In this document: positions 1 to 12,700 of the stretch, piece after piece
Layout of the letters: every line of letters starts with the position of its first letter
Numbering within the stretch: position 1 is the first letter of the stretch
Assembly: GCA_035582835.1 (NCBI GenBank)
Contig: JAYKAV010003060.1
Span: 40,375 to 104,374, forward strand
Length of the DNA: 64,000 bases
Direction: 5' to 3'
Source of the DNA: Phoebastria nigripes
Lineage: Eukaryota; Chordata; Aves; Procellariiformes; Diomedeidae
Notes under the pieces: generated by a model
What the model was told of the DNA's origin: nothing
Seen by the model: the letters and a program-made list of their open reading frames with translations, nothing else
The model's database searches: none
Position numbers and translations under genes: made by a program

Positions 1-506
1 GTTTTTTGAGATAACCAGAACACTCTGTAGCGTTTAAAGATGTGGGCCCACATTACGAAAATGGCCTTATAATGTCCTCCTGTCTTTTCACCACAGTTCC
101 TTCCCTAGCAATCACTATTACAGTATTATGAAGAAATAATAATTGAAATTAATATTACTGATAAATAACTAGGACGGGACCCTTATTTTTTGATAATTTT
201 TGCATACTACTGTCTTATAGTAGACATTAACATTTTGACAAAGCTATACAGCAGTTTAGAGATAGATTCTGCTTTTATTATTTTTACAAAGCTGTAACTA
301 GTCATATGAGGAGAGGCAGGACCAAAAGCTTTTCAACATTTAAGTTTCTCTCAGCTGAACTAAATGAACAACTTTGTCAAGGAACAGTAAACAACAGACT
401 CTTGTAAGTTGTGGAAGTTATCTTAAGATACTTCAGAGTAATAAATCAATTTCAATGATACGAACAACGCGTAACTCATCATGTTTCTTAATTTCTTTCT
501 GCCAAG

Positions 507-590
507 ATTTCGCTCATGCAGGAGTCTAAACAACCCATAGAATTCACAGAAACAAGCCGGCCTGATAATGAACTTGATGTTCAGGAAGAG
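507..590 (+). CDS. SLC26A4: SLC26A4 penultimate coding exon
   Basis: Eighty-four nt, phase 0 at both ends. It starts ISLMQESK and ends ELDVQEE. An alternative AG at 520-521 lies 15 nt inside the exon in the same frame and would remove five residues. The upstream AG is preferred because it restores the ISLMQ segment, which aligns with ITLIQ in human pendrin. Confidence 0.9.
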
Positions 591-2303
591 GTACGCACTT
601 TAGAACTGAATGTGTCTATTACTTATAGAATACTGCTGGCTCTATTTCTTTGCCTGTAGCATTGAGTCATGCTGTGAGAGTATGGTGGATGAACTGAGCC
701 CTCAACAGTTTCCTTCTCCATAAATAAATACCCTCCCTGGGTACCTGAATGTCAGTGCTTAGGAAGTCAAGTTTTTCTTGAGATGTAGTAGATTATATGT
801 GCACAAGCATCTCCTGATCTCTGTCGCTTTAGGACTACTTTTGCCTTACACAGGCTTATAAATAGATCTAAACATGAGTTAGGTGCCTAAAAGAAGACTT
901 GGTAAGGCTTGAGGCACCCNAGTCCAAAATTATGGTCAACCTCCCCCCTTCATTCCTCCTTTTAGCACAGCAGACACCTTCTTGCACAACCTGAACATTT
1001 TACAGGAAGCTGCAGCAAAGCAGTGTACTGAACATAACTAACATGCAACAACACAAGTCCATTAAAGCCATAAAGCAATACCATGTATTTTGTATTTACA
1101 GAATATTGCCAGAAAATAAAGTAGCTCTTACTGCTAAAATAACAGTGCAGCACACAGGCCACTTATTCAGAAAATAGGAGACTGGGCTAAATGCCCTTTT
1201 ACAGCCTGAGGTGGATTAAACTAGTGATGCACCAATACTCTGGAAGCATTACAACACTCCATGTAGGTAAAGGCATGATTAGTACGTGTCCCTCCTATTA
1301 TGCTACTGTGGTACTAGTCAGAACTCCATTCTTAATTCCCGATCTAAAATGGGGTAGTGCCCTGTGCTCGGCCTCTCTGCTCCAGCAGCAGGAATGGAAA
1401 GGGGCTGAAGGCATGCTGTGGCCCCTCTCTCGGTCATTCTCTAGCAAAATGCTGCAGCAAGGTTGCTGTGTGTGTGGGATGTAGAGGTCCCTGGAGGCAA
1501 GTAGGTAAGAGGAGGTTGTGGCTGGGTAGAGGTTCTCAGCATCACTCTGCATTGTAGTTTCTACCATAGCATGAAGTCCCGTAGGAAAAGGTAAGGTCAG
1601 CTTAGAAGGCAGACTGGCGAGAGGAGAAACTGAGATCCTAAGCAAAGGCCTCTCAAACTTCATCAGGGCTTTGTAAGTAGATTGTGATACTTGGTACTCC
1701 TGATTCACCCCCTCCTTTTTTGGTTGGTATAAATATTGCAAGAGACCCAAATATTATTCTTTATCACTAATANGGGGAGAAGCACTTTCCACTCCTCTCT
1801 AAGTCACAGTGCAGAAAGGAATGAAGGATTAAAAAAGCTAGAAAGACACCATGATTCTGTAACAGAAGCATTTGGGAATGGCAGGCCAAAAAGACTTGAA
1901 TTCTGATTTCTATTCACAGGATTGCTTAGATATTTGTATTATTGTCATAAAATACAAAAAGAAGCCAGACACAAAACTACCAATCCAAGGTCAAAGAGTG
2001 TTCTGAGAGGTTTCTGTCCTCCACCTTTATAGCCACATTTTGAAGGTGAGAGCTAGTAACCTTCAGACCTGCAGCTTCCTGACTGCATTGTCCGATGCAG
2101 ACACAAGTCAGAGGGCAGCTGCCTCAGAACAGTTACTTTCTCTGTACTTTCACTGTGGCCAGGTTGAACTTGGTAGTTTTTAGTTAACACATACACAAAC
2201 ATTTTATTTTTCCAAGCGGTGTATACTCAGAACTAACCATGGCCTGTTTCTCTCCACCTTTTGAAAACCATTTCACTAGGCTATGCGCAGACTTGCTTCA
2301 TGA
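507..2303 (+). CDS. SLC26A4: SLC26A4 (pendrin), 3' partial: last two coding exons
   Basis: Pendrin is a multipass Cl-/I-/HCO3- exchanger of thyroid, inner ear and kidney, with a cytosolic STAS domain. Only the cytosolic C-terminal tail lies in the window; the rest is upstream. Two exons are visible: 507-590 (28 codons, phase 0, acceptor after a pyrimidine-rich tract, donor GTACGC) and 2280-2303 (seven codons plus TGA). The spliced end reads ELDVQEE then AMRRLAS-stop, which closely matches the human pendrin end ELDVQDE / AMRTLAS. The first exon has the 84-nt length I recall for human exon 20. The position directly upstream of CBLL1 on the same strand agrees with human order. Residues between the STAS domain and ELDVQ have diverged considerably. 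Identity is confident because both exons, their phases and their neighbours all agree. Confidence 0.92.
591..2279 (+). other. SLC26A4: last SLC26A4 intron
   Basis: A 1.7-kb intron between the two pendrin exons. I see no repeat family I can name. A minus-strand open frame at 1298-1750 (150 codons) lies inside it; I recognise no domain and treat it as chance. Confidence 0.8.
2280..2303 (+). CDS. SLC26A4: SLC26A4 terminal coding exon
   Basis: The acceptor ...TTTCACTAG is followed by codons for AMRRLAS and TGA at 2301-2303. It differs from the human heptapeptide by one residue (R for T). The coding part of the exon is only 24 nt. Confidence 0.92.
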   Translation, partial: AMRRLAS

Positions 2304-5240
2304 AGACGGACTGCTGGTACTGTCTCACCTGTGAACTCACAGCAATATTTATGCACCAGTACTATATAAGCATTTTCTGCAATGAAACCAATCTTTGCAC
2401 TTGAAGAAAACCCTGATTGTTTGTCTGAATGATACAGATCTCTAGAAATCTCCAAATTTTAGCTAACATTATCCCAGAAATATTCTGGACCTTGATTCAG
2501 CAAGCACTTTTCGATATGATATATTGACTAAAAAAATCAGAAGACAATTACGAAAGATGTACTCAGTTTTGGGACTAGTCAGGCAGAAGGTGCATTACAC
2601 TGTTTTATCAGTGTGTACAGGATGAAAAGCTGCTTTGTGTTCTGCCCAGGAGAGTTGAAGAGACCAAAATCTTTGGATGGCAGGCCTTTTGTTCTGTATT
2701 TGCACAATGCCTAGTGAGAGGGCAGGAGTTCTAGCTGGCCAAGGCTTTGCAATTCCAGAACATTAGTGTGAGCATACATGCTAACAAGTCTTGAAAAATG
2801 TATTGTGATCATTTTTTCCAAGCAATTCCTTAAATTGCTGCAGGTTGTTAGTTAACTGAAACAGGTGACAGGTGAAACAGTCACATGAACAGAAAACNGC
2901 ACTGAACTACTATAAAACTTCAAATAGGATAAGTTTCAATAGAAAAGACCCTTGGATATGGGTTCATTAGTTCTGTATTAATCCCATTGTAGCAAATCAT
3001 TCACTACTATCCATGATCGTCCCTAAAATGAAGTATACACAGAAGATTATTTTGGCTAGGTTACATATCTTTCAAGAGGCAGATCATGACATAAATTAGA
3101 TTAACGAAAACCTTAGTCCCCAAGTACTTAATGGAATCTGTAGAACAGGCTGCTACTGAGTGCAAGTAAGAAAGTCAGAATGTGACCTAGTATAGAGGTT
3201 TGTTGTTTTTTTTTTTTTAAATGGAATATAGGAGTTTATTTAGTTTAATGAATAGTTATATTTTTATATAGCATATTTTTTTCTTTTAATAGTCTACATC
3301 AAACTGCTGCTGTTCTTTTACATTTGACAGTCCATAATGCACAAGTGCAATAATTTACAAAAGATAAAGGATTTGACCTGCAAAACTTCAATCCTTACTT
3401 TAGGACTATATAAAATAGATACACAGGAAATCGATGTTCTTACTTTTCATGAAGAAGAAATGTGTTTTGATGGAAAACAGACTGCTACCTTAAATTTTTT
3501 AGCACTACATTAATTTTTTAAATGGAAAAAACCCCTGCATGTTGAGGGAACAAATAGTAACAAAAGTGTAAGAAATGTCCAGGTATAAAATCCCTTTAAG
3601 TTTCACAATGTGGGCTAATTAGCTTCAGTATGTTCACATATTTAAGTCTCCTTTTTTGATTACATCAGTGAGGTTTTCCTATATCACACTGCACAGAGAA
3701 GATTTTTGCTGCAAGTAATGTTAGCGGAAAATCTCAGGTGAAAAGCTAAGCACTAAATAAATTATTCTGTCCTAAGGACCTGAGTGAACTCCATCAAAAT
3801 CAATGAAAAAAATCCTGTAACCTTCAGTCAGTTGGACAGTATCTTACACAGTAGGTAACAGCACCAGACTGACATCTTTATTCTCTAATTAAGGCAAAAA
3901 CTTCAGTCCTCGTGACAGTCAGTGAAGTTTCTCATTTCAAATGCAATACAGGCTTGAGCCTAGATGGTATTGATGTTCCAGTCCAAGCCAGCAAAAACGC
4001 AGGTTTGTATTTACAAATAGACATATGCCACTTCTATGTCAGATTGGCATCTCCACAAGCTGAGAATTAGGCATGTGTTTAAGCAGCAAATCAGACTGAT
4101 CTGCACCTCCTCAGATGGGAGTACTAATTTCTATTTGCACTAATGCTTAGGCTCAGGCTGCAATTTGACAATTCACGCTTTTAGCGCTACCTGTCCTCAT
4201 TCTCTCCCCTTCCATTCACCAGCCTAATGCAGGAGGTTGGCACTTCTGCCCCATTACTGACAAAACTTTCCTATCGGGCCATGGCCCCAGCTTACATTAA
4301 CCTGAACATGAGCCACTGTTGCCAGTGCACACAGCACATATAGCGATGAAGGACAAGGCCAGTAACATGCTTCTCAGAAGCTGTACTGCTTTTCTAAAGT
4401 GGATGTACATTTTATGTAAAAAGTAAAAGTAAAATATTCTACCTGGGACTGATAAGTGAGCTTTCAGCTAATTTTTATGCAGAACACATACTATTGTAAA
4501 GATGTTCTAAAAAATGATAGCAGTGGATTTTTTTTTTCCCCAAGAGAACATCTGCACTGTGAAGTTTGAGTATAGATTCTTGCTTGACAGAAATGAGGGC
4601 TTATGTTATTTTTTGAACCTTCTCCAGTTCTTGTCCATACAGGTACTTAGAAAAAGCAATTAAATACTCAACAGTCTTCCAGTTTCCTTTCCAAATATGA
4701 CATTTGAGNTAGAATTAATTGTGATAAAATATGATGCAATGCACTTATTCTTGGCCCACATATTTCTTCAAGGCATGGTTTTATTTGTTCTTAATTTAAC
4801 TGGCACAAAATATTCAAGTTTTCCTGAAAAGCAGCATTGCACACGAAGCCTACAGTTACACAGAACGGTAAGAGGTAACATGCAGAAGGCGTTCAAATAC
4901 CTTTCTCAGTGGGTCAGGGGGTATGTGCTTCTTAATTTTCTATCTGTGTATCCATCAAAATTAAGGATACCAAAATAATGGATTTTGCAATGAAACTAAA
5001 ATTCTATACAATTTCGTACTAATTTAAACATCCATAAGTAATGCAGCTAGACGTGCTTATCTTTTTCCAGTAGAATGAAGAAGTGATATTTTTGTATGCA
5101 TTTTGAGTATTACTATTCTGTCTTTGCATGTCAGGTATTAAATTTGGAGATACATTTTAAGTTTTTTACCCTTTTAAAAAGCTGCATTTTAAAAGTAATT
5201 GTATTCATTAATTAGAAAATAAAAGTTGTGCATACTGCTC
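2304..5240 (+). other. SLC26A4: probable SLC26A4 3'UTR
   Basis: AT-rich sequence without recognisable coding exons or named repeats follows the pendrin stop. If the AATAAA at 5218 is used, the 3'UTR is about 2.9 kb, similar to the long pendrin 3'UTR of mammals. An earlier AATAAA at 3756-3761 could give a shorter form. The exact end is inferred, not seen. Confidence 0.5.
5218..5223 (+). terminator. candidate polyadenylation signal for SLC26A4
   Basis: AATAAA followed about 30 nt later by a GT-rich stretch containing TGTTTGTTTG, the usual arrangement of signal and downstream element. It is the last AATAAA before the unique sequence leading to the CpG island. Confidence 0.45.
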
Positions 5241-5879
5241 CATGCATCTCTATGTTTGTTTGTTTTAAAACTTAACTCTTTATGAATTCTTATTATGGGG
5301 AAATGAGGCATATTATGCAGGGATCAGTGTCACACTTCCCTTGGGCCTGCCTTCTGAGGAACAACAAAGACAAAAGGGAAAACCTGTTCTCTCCGCCTCA
5401 TGGGGATAAAACAAGAAACATTAGGCTTAAATGGCAGCTTTTATACGTTAAGGCTATAATGAGAGACATTGTCTGTGGGGACACAAGATCCCAATCCTGG
5501 AGACTTTTAGTGAGACAGTCACCAATCTGAAGTGCTTGGAGTAGAGTTGCCCCTACCTTAGGGCTGTGGAAGGACTGCTTGAGGCCACCTTCTACCCTAT
5601 AACCTATGATTTAATTGCATTTATATTCCTTCCCTTTCTTCAGTGCTATAGAAGCACTCTATAGAGACAGTATCCCACTGAATTACACAGGATTTACAAA
5701 ATGCTAAGTTTACGGCAATTACACAAAGTAGTCTCTTGAGGTAGCGAGCTCTATTGCTGTGAAGCTTTAGGGTGCACTGGAGGCCCACTGTTCCAAGGCA
5801 CTGGCATTTCTGTGGCCCCGATTGCCAGGAATCTGCCGTTTCCACGGTAAAACTTAAGGCTGATCATTAGCAGCTGAGA
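5241..5879. other. SLC26A4-CBLL1 intergenic sequence
   Basis: About 640 bp of unique-looking DNA. A plus-strand open frame at 5282-5530 (82 codons) shows no domain, splice context or promoter that would support a gene. Confidence 0.5.
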
Positions 5880-6395
5880 GCGCCCAGTGCGGTTTCAGAT
5901 TTGTCCAATTTCTCGGAAGCCCGCACCATACAAAGCACCCTCCCACCAAGCCCGCGGGCAGGGCTGTCACGGCTCCTGAACAGAAAGATCCCTCTCATTT
6001 TTTATTTTACCCTTCTCCAAGAAGCCGCAGGGTCACGCCTCCTATTTCCAACTACTCTTCCCTGCTGCGGCTCCCAGGCCTTCCGAAGCCCGGCATCGCC
6101 CCGGCCACCCAGGCGGCAGCGCGTGTGAATTCCGCCCAGAGCGGCTGGACGCTGTTCCCAGCGGGGCAGGAGCCCCCAGAGCCCGGGGCGGGCCCCGAGG
6201 GGGACGCACAGCACACCCGCCAGCGCCGCCGCAGCCCGCGGGGCCTGACCGGAGCGCACAGAGACTCCCCACCTCCTCCGCGCCGCCGGGCAGCGCCGGG
6301 CAGGCCCGGTCACCCCGCGGCTCCCGGCAGGGCGGCGCCCCGGCCCGCCGCCATGGTGTCTGCGGGCGCCCCCCGGCTCCCGCCGCTCGCCGCAG

Positions 6396-6407
6396 TGCGC
6401 AGGCGCG
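6396..6407 (+). promoter_or_regulatory. NRF1-like site
   Basis: TGCGCAGGCGCG matches the NRF1 palindrome YGCGCAYGCGCR at 11 of 12 positions. It sits about 350 bp upstream of the CBLL1 ATG within the CpG island. Confidence 0.45.
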
Positions 6408-6426
6408 GCGCCAGGCGGCACTACAC

Positions 6427-6440
6427 CCCCCAGGGGGCAG
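6427..6440 (+). promoter_or_regulatory. CTCF-like core motif
   Basis: CCCCCAGGGGGCAG matches the CTCF core CCASYAGRKGGCAS at 13 of 14 positions. It lies in the CBLL1 promoter region, about 20 bp after the NRF1-like site. Occupancy is unknown. Confidence 0.45.
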
Positions 6441-6698
6441 CGGTCCGCCAGCCGCGATCCCGGCAGGCACTGCGGAACTGCCGCGCCTTCCTCCCCGGCC
6501 TCGTCGCAGAGCCTGCCGGGAACGAGGGTCCCGCCGCGGCGCGGTGCGGCTCCGCTCCGCCGAGCTCCCCCGCGGACTCTACCATGCCCTCACTGTCCTG
6601 CGGCGGCGCGGCCGCTCCACAGGCGCGCAGCGAGCGCGGCACCGCAAACACTTCCCCACTGCGCACTTTTTCACGCCCCCTCGCCGGTCTCCCGGCCG

Positions 6699-6724
6699 CT
6701 TCCGCTTCCGGCCGCACCCTTCCG
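6699..6724 (-). promoter_or_regulatory. cluster of three ETS-like sites
   Basis: CTTCCG occurs at 6699-6704, 6705-6710 and 6719-6724 (CGGAAG on the minus strand), within 50 bp upstream of the CBLL1 start codon. ETS/GABP sites like these often mark the start region of TATA-less CpG promoters. Confidence 0.45.
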
Positions 6725-6749
6725 CTCCCACAGTGCCCCGCGCCGAATC

Positions 6750-6762
6750 ATGGACCACAATG
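6750..6762 (+). CDS. CBLL1: CBLL1 coding exon 1
   Basis: Only 13 coding nt (MDHN plus one base of D), followed by donor GTGAGG. The upstream context of the ATG (CGAATC) is not a strong Kozak match, but the conserved N-terminus and correct splice phase make this the start. Confidence 0.93.
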
Positions 6763-9700
6763 GTGAGGAGGGGAGAGGCTGGGAGACCCATTTATACCCG
6801 TCCCCACCTGGGCCCGCTCCGCGCTGCCGGGCGGGGAGCGGCCACGCGCGGGGCTGCCGGGTGCGGGGCGGTGCCAGGGTAGCGGTGGGATGCGGCCCGG
6901 CGCCCGGTAACGCCGGCGGGGCCCGGGTTCGCCGCGGTTCCCCGCGGCCCGCGCGGCGGGGCCTGGTCTCCCCTCAGCGCCGGGCTGGCGGNNNNNNNNN
7001 NNNNNNNNNNNNNNNNNNNNNNNNNNNNNNNNNNNNNNNNNNNNNNNNNNNNNNNNNNNNNNNNNNNNNNNNNNNNNNNNNNNNNNNNNNNNNNNNNNNN
7101 NAGGGGGGCTCGGCGGCCGGCCTGAGGGGCCGTTCCGCGGCTGGAGCCCGCTTTCCCGTCCCGGGGCGGGCTGCCGAGCGCGGAGGGGGTTGGCGCAGCG
7201 TCAGGCGCGGCCGCTGCCGGCGGCGGCTCCGCGCTCTCGGGCCGCGCCGGGGCGGGTGGGCGGCCTTGCGCTGAACAGCGCGGTGTGCGCGGAGCCCGTC
7301 GGCCTGCAGCAGGTGGAAGCAGCCTGTAGCGTTTGGGAGGTGGCGGCGAGGCGCTTGTTTGGCCGTGGCGTTTCCCGAGACCGGTGCCGATAATGCGTTT
7401 TCTGGTTCCGTAGTTGTGCTCTGGAGAGGAAACTTTCTCATGTGCTTAAATTTGGTTTTGTAGCTTTGATACTTTGCTGGTTAGCGTGCTGGTGTAGTCT
7501 AATGAATAGATGAGTGGACGTGGGTTTTTTTCTAGGGTATTTTTGGGTTTTTTTCTTCCCCTTAGCAAAGATTGCATTATAAATTTATATGTATAAGGTA
7601 TAGTATTTGAGCTATATTTATGAATTTAAAAAAAACCTGAAATACAAAAATAAAACTTAAGAAAATTTGAGGAAGGTTATAGTTCAGGAGGATGTATCAC
7701 CTCAATTAGCGCTTCTCTAAGTAGCCTTAACAATTTTGGTGTGTTTTTCATGNTTTTTTTCTGGACTTAATCCTACTAGTTATGCTTACACAGACTGCAA
7801 TTTATTATCCTTCCATGAAACATGAATGACTAATAAACTTGCCAGTTTGGATTAGTTGAGCAGCTAACTCATGTAAATATTCCTAGCTTGCAAAGGTATA
7901 TGGAAGACACGCATCAGAACTTAATTGTTTCCTACTGGCAGTTCAATGGACTGAATAATACACAAGTTGTTGTGGTGTTTTTTTTTTAAATTTGTTTTAG
8001 TTATCCCTATTTGCAAATGGATTGAGGTCCTGCAGAGACTTTTTCTGGTCTATGGTGTTGCGTTTTTGTGTATTCTGGTAGAAAACAGAATTTCCCAACA
8101 AGTGGAAAATAGACAACTTTAGCATTATTATCTCTGATGTTCTAGGCCAGCAGTCTCTGGGGAAGCCTCGTGTCATAGTTGTACGTTTGCTGGGTCATCT
8201 GTTTAGCCAACAAGACAGCCTAAGCAAAAGCAACAAATGAGCAAAAGTAAAAACAGGCTTTATTGGTTTTGCCTTTTCACATATTGCCTTTGAGAGTGAA
8301 ACATGTCAACCACAGTGCTAAGAGGAACAAATGCATTTGATCTATCGGGAAATTGAGGGCGCTTGATTTTGAGGTAAAGTGACTGTCAGGGCACAGTCCC
8401 AATTTGAAACTTTGTTGCAGTTCCTAGTTTTGGTGGTAGGTGCTGAATAACTTAGAGCAATCCCCTTTTTCCTTTTTTTTTCTTTGTTTTCCTCCTACTT
8501 GTTGTGTTGTGTGAGGCAGTTATAGGCTCTGAGGGACAGTAGTTTGTGAGGCCTTGTGCAGAATTACACTAATGGGGCCCTAATTTCAGTGTCCGGATGC
8601 TACCATGCTGTAATCCTTTGGGGCCTCAGTGACCATTCCAGGGCTGCAGAGCTGTATCAAGTGGAACCGCAGGGCTGACACTGGCAGAGCTTGTGGCACA
8701 CCCCTTTGAGGCTGAGCATGTCCTGCTTTGAAACGCCCGTCAAAATGGCATTTTCAATTAAAGTGAAANTGAGCTGGGTAGATTTGTGAAGGATGTAATT
8801 TTATTTGTGTGTGAATGAGATGCTATGCACTGGTTTAAGGTAGACTCACTGGAAGTTGAGGGAGTTGTACCCCCTTCATTGGTGTTGCTTGCTGCAATAC
8901 CCCGTCTAGATTACCTGTTGGAGACTGTATCTACCGATGCACGTGTTAGGCTATTTCTTGCTTCCTTTGCCCTGGTACTCAGATTTACATCTGGTAAAAG
9001 AAAATTCTGTATGTAGTGGGGAACGATAATTTTCAGTTTAGCAAGGATACTGCTACGTACTCTTAAGTACTGATACTTTTGTGATACTTCATGCTAAACT
9101 TCTAAGTGATATGTCAAGATTCTGAGTGAATATGGAAACTAGTTTCCTTCCAACTTTAATAAACAACTTACATAAATTGTAAAAATTGTCTTTTCTTGTA
9201 AGAAGTTCTATGTTGTCAAGGTTGTACAAAGAATTGACTCTTCAGTACTATTCATGCTGTGAGAGGAGCTATACAATTAACGGTTTTTTCCCTGTTGTGG
9301 AGAAATGACAGACTAGCTAACTTTTTAAAATATCTTTATTTTTTAGAACTAGATTTCCTGAAATCACAGTTGTTCCCAATACGATTTTGTGACTTGATTT
9401 CTAGAAGAAATTGTATGTGAATGTATTTATTTTCTAGTGATTAAACTTTGATATGTTGTATGAGTCTTCAACAAGCTTTAAAAATTATTTTTCTTAAAAC
9501 TCTTCTGTTAATACTTAGCCTCTTTAGAAACTATTAGATAAGTGAAAAATTACATAAACTTTTTCCTTTCATAGACAATGATTTGCAAGGAACAAATAGT
9601 TCAGGATCATTGGGTGGTCTTGATGTTCGTAGAAGAATCCCTATAAAGCTTATCTCAAAACAGACCAATAAAACCAAACCTGCACCGCGAACTCCAAGAA

Positions 9701-12700
9701 ATATGAACAGGATGCCTTCAAAGACACAAGCTGGTGATGAAGGTAAATTAATATACATACTAGCCCTGTAGTAGGGAAGCGTATTATTCCGCAGGATTGT
9801 TCAAGACTTTATTCAGTCTTGGAGACTTAGAGTCCAAGGTCCTGTCCACATGCAAAACAAGTTTCAAATTTCCAGGTACTGCTGCACTATGAGGATTAAA
9901 TGGTGCACATTCCCAAAATAGACGGTCTTACTATTTTGACTGTACCTTTCTGTAGAATGGGCCCAGCAGATTAGAAGCGCTGCGGCATTTCTTGATGATT
10001 TCAGTACAGAATGACACATGCTCTTAATAGCAGCCGGTGACAATTAGGAAAGCGTTGTGGTTGGCTCGTGTCTTTCTTCTTTTTCTTCTTTCCACAGAAG
10101 AATTTGATTATAACGAAGAGGAGCGATACGAATGCAAAGGAGGTGAAATGTTTGGCAATCAAAGGAGGTTCCCTGGACCCATCTTTTGGGACTATAAGGT
10201 AAAGTCATGGATGGGACGTCGTGAGTCTTTGTCTGTGAATCTTACCGAACTGTAGGTAGTCCTGGTAGATACCTTCTTAAATAAAGGTGCTTCCATTACT
10301 TTTGACTGACTGAAAATACATTCTCTGCTTTCTCATGTTTGTGGTGCTATTGCTTCCTTCTGAACTAATTCAGAATAATGGGTGTGTTGGTGATAATTGA
10401 AATAAGAAGCTTTAGTGATGTTGGATTTTGTTCTCCCACCCCCTTCTCTATCCTATCAGATAAACTTGCTGGGGGAAAAGGATGATACACCGGTCCATTT
10501 CTGTGATAAGTGTGGATTGCCCATCAAAATGTATGGACGCATGGTGAGTGAAATTACCAGTGGAAGATGCAGCCGTGGTTTCCCTTTAGGTAAAATTAGG
10601 TTTTACTATGTCTCTGAGGCCTCTAGAGGTTACTGATTTCAGCATGCCTCTGAATAAACAGCAGAAGAATATCAGGATGGAACTGGGGACCTTNACTGCT
10701 GAAGTGTTTTTGTTCCATCTGTCTGGCTGATTTCACTTAACCCCATGATTTAATAAAGTAAGCTTGAAAATGTTAAAACAAAAAATCAAAACACCATCAC
10801 CAACAAAAAAAACCCTTAAAGTTCAGTGGGTTTTGACCTTACACAGCTTAGCTTTAAAAATAAGCTCTTTCTCTCAATTAAAGACTTGCAATGAAGTTAG
10901 AAAACACTGTTCACTTTTCTGTCCCTTTAAAATTAGTGTAACAAAATCCCTGAGATTAATTTAGATTTCTAAGTGTGATCTAACAGGCTTCAGGATCTGA
11001 CTTAATGACAGTTAATGCTTTTAAAACTTCCCTTCCTTGCCAGCAAGACAAGTGTAATTAGATTGCATATGCAGCTTCTGTAAATGTTCATTGTTGGTAT
11101 TACTGCAAGACTTAAACTTTTGCCTATACGTTTTTGCCAACTCTTAAAAAAACCAAACAAACCTACCCCCAGAAAACCCAAACTCAACACAAACTGTTTT
11201 AGAAAGTTTCTATGCAAAGATGCTGTAAACTGCTAACTACCACTATGCCTGTTCACCTCATAAGTAACTTAGTTACTTCTATTATTAGAAATTGTGTGCT
11301 GGAGGGAGGAACTGTATTCTGCAAAATGACATAGATATTTATATATGATGTCTTAACAGAGCCATTTTTTGTCTCTAGATACCTTGCAAGCATGTTTTCT
11401 GCTATGACTGTGCTATACTACATGAGAAAAAGGGAGACAAGATGTGTCCAGGGTAAGTTATCTCAAGATTTGTTATTGAAGGAAATGTAGGAAAGTGACT
11501 TCAACATCTTATTTCAGATACTGTATTAACTTGGTTCTTACTTATGTACATTTAGCAGAGGCAGTAGAGTACTCTCTGCTACACCACTTGGTTATAGTTT
11601 CATATCCCATATTTTGGGATTGTAAGAGATCAATGTTTACTTTGTTGTTCAAGTATTTGTGTAGATAACCTGTTATTGCTCTAATTTGAAAAGGAATAAA
11701 CTGCAGTTTAATTTACTTAGTGAGAGTGACTCTTGGTAAGTCTTAATGTGCAGAAGGAATTTGTGAGAGTGATGCTATTTATAAATTTCCACCTCATGAA
11801 ATTTTTATGTTCTTTCATAGTTGTGTTTGGAGACTTAAAAACTAGATAAACTTCAAAATCAATGAAATGTTTCTTTCGTTGCTACAGCGGGGAAAAAATT
11901 GTCAGTTCTAATTTGGGTAATTAAGATAAACTGGTTGACTTTTAACAAAAAAAAAAGAATTGCAATTGAGCTCTCTGTGATGACCATAAATCAATGTTCT
12001 CTTCCAATTTAGCTGTAATGAACCTGTGCAGCGAATTGAGCAGTGTGTCCGAGGGTCTCTCTTCATGTGTAGCATTGTTCAAGGGTGCAAGAGAACTTAC
12101 CTGTCACAGAGGGACTTACAAGCTCACATCAACCACCGTCATATGAGAGCTGGAAAGCCTGTCACTCGTCCTCCAATTGAACCTGTACATCCTCCTATTG
12201 CCCCACCACCTGCTGAAATTCCTGAGCGTTTCATAATGCCACCTGAGAAACATCATATGAGCCACATTCCGCCAAAGCAGCACATCATGATGCCACCACC
12301 TCCTTTACAGCATGTGCCACACGAGCATTATAACCAGCCACACGAAGACATTCGTGCGCCTCCTGCAGAGATGTCAATGGCTCCACCACCACCTCGCCCA
12401 GTCAGTCAGGACACCTTCCGCATTTCAACGAGAAAACACAGCAACTTAATAACTGTCCCTATTCAGGATGATTCGAATTCAGGTGCTCGAGAACCACCTC
12501 CACCAGCCCCTGCACCTGCTCATCATCATCCTGAATACCAGGGTCAACCAGTGGTATCGCACCCTCATCATATTATGCCTCCACAGCAACATTATGCACC
12601 ACCCCCACCCCCACCTCCACCAATAAGTCATCCGCTGCAGCATCCTCCCCAGGCAGCAGGTACTCCTCACATGGTATATAGCCAAGCTCCTCCACCACCA

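Larger units (their letters stand above)
5880..7420 (+). promoter_or_regulatory. CBLL1: CpG island promoter of CBLL1
   Basis: A sharp change from AT-rich to strongly GC- and CpG-rich DNA starts near 5.88 kb and fades by 7.4 kb, spanning CBLL1 exon 1 and the start of intron 1. No TATA box is obvious. The island contains NRF1-like, CTCF-like and repeated ETS-like motifs upstream of the start codon, typical of a broad housekeeping promoter. All long open frames here, on both strands, are expected from stop-poor GC-rich sequence. The transcription start cannot be fixed from sequence alone. An assembly gap (6992-7101) lies inside it. Confidence 0.85.

Noticed and set aside
6002..7441. Many long open frames on both strands (up to 213 codons)
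   Set aside because: They lie in the CpG island, where stop codons are rare; several run through the N gap. Only the upstream ATG at 6353 is kept, as a uORF question.
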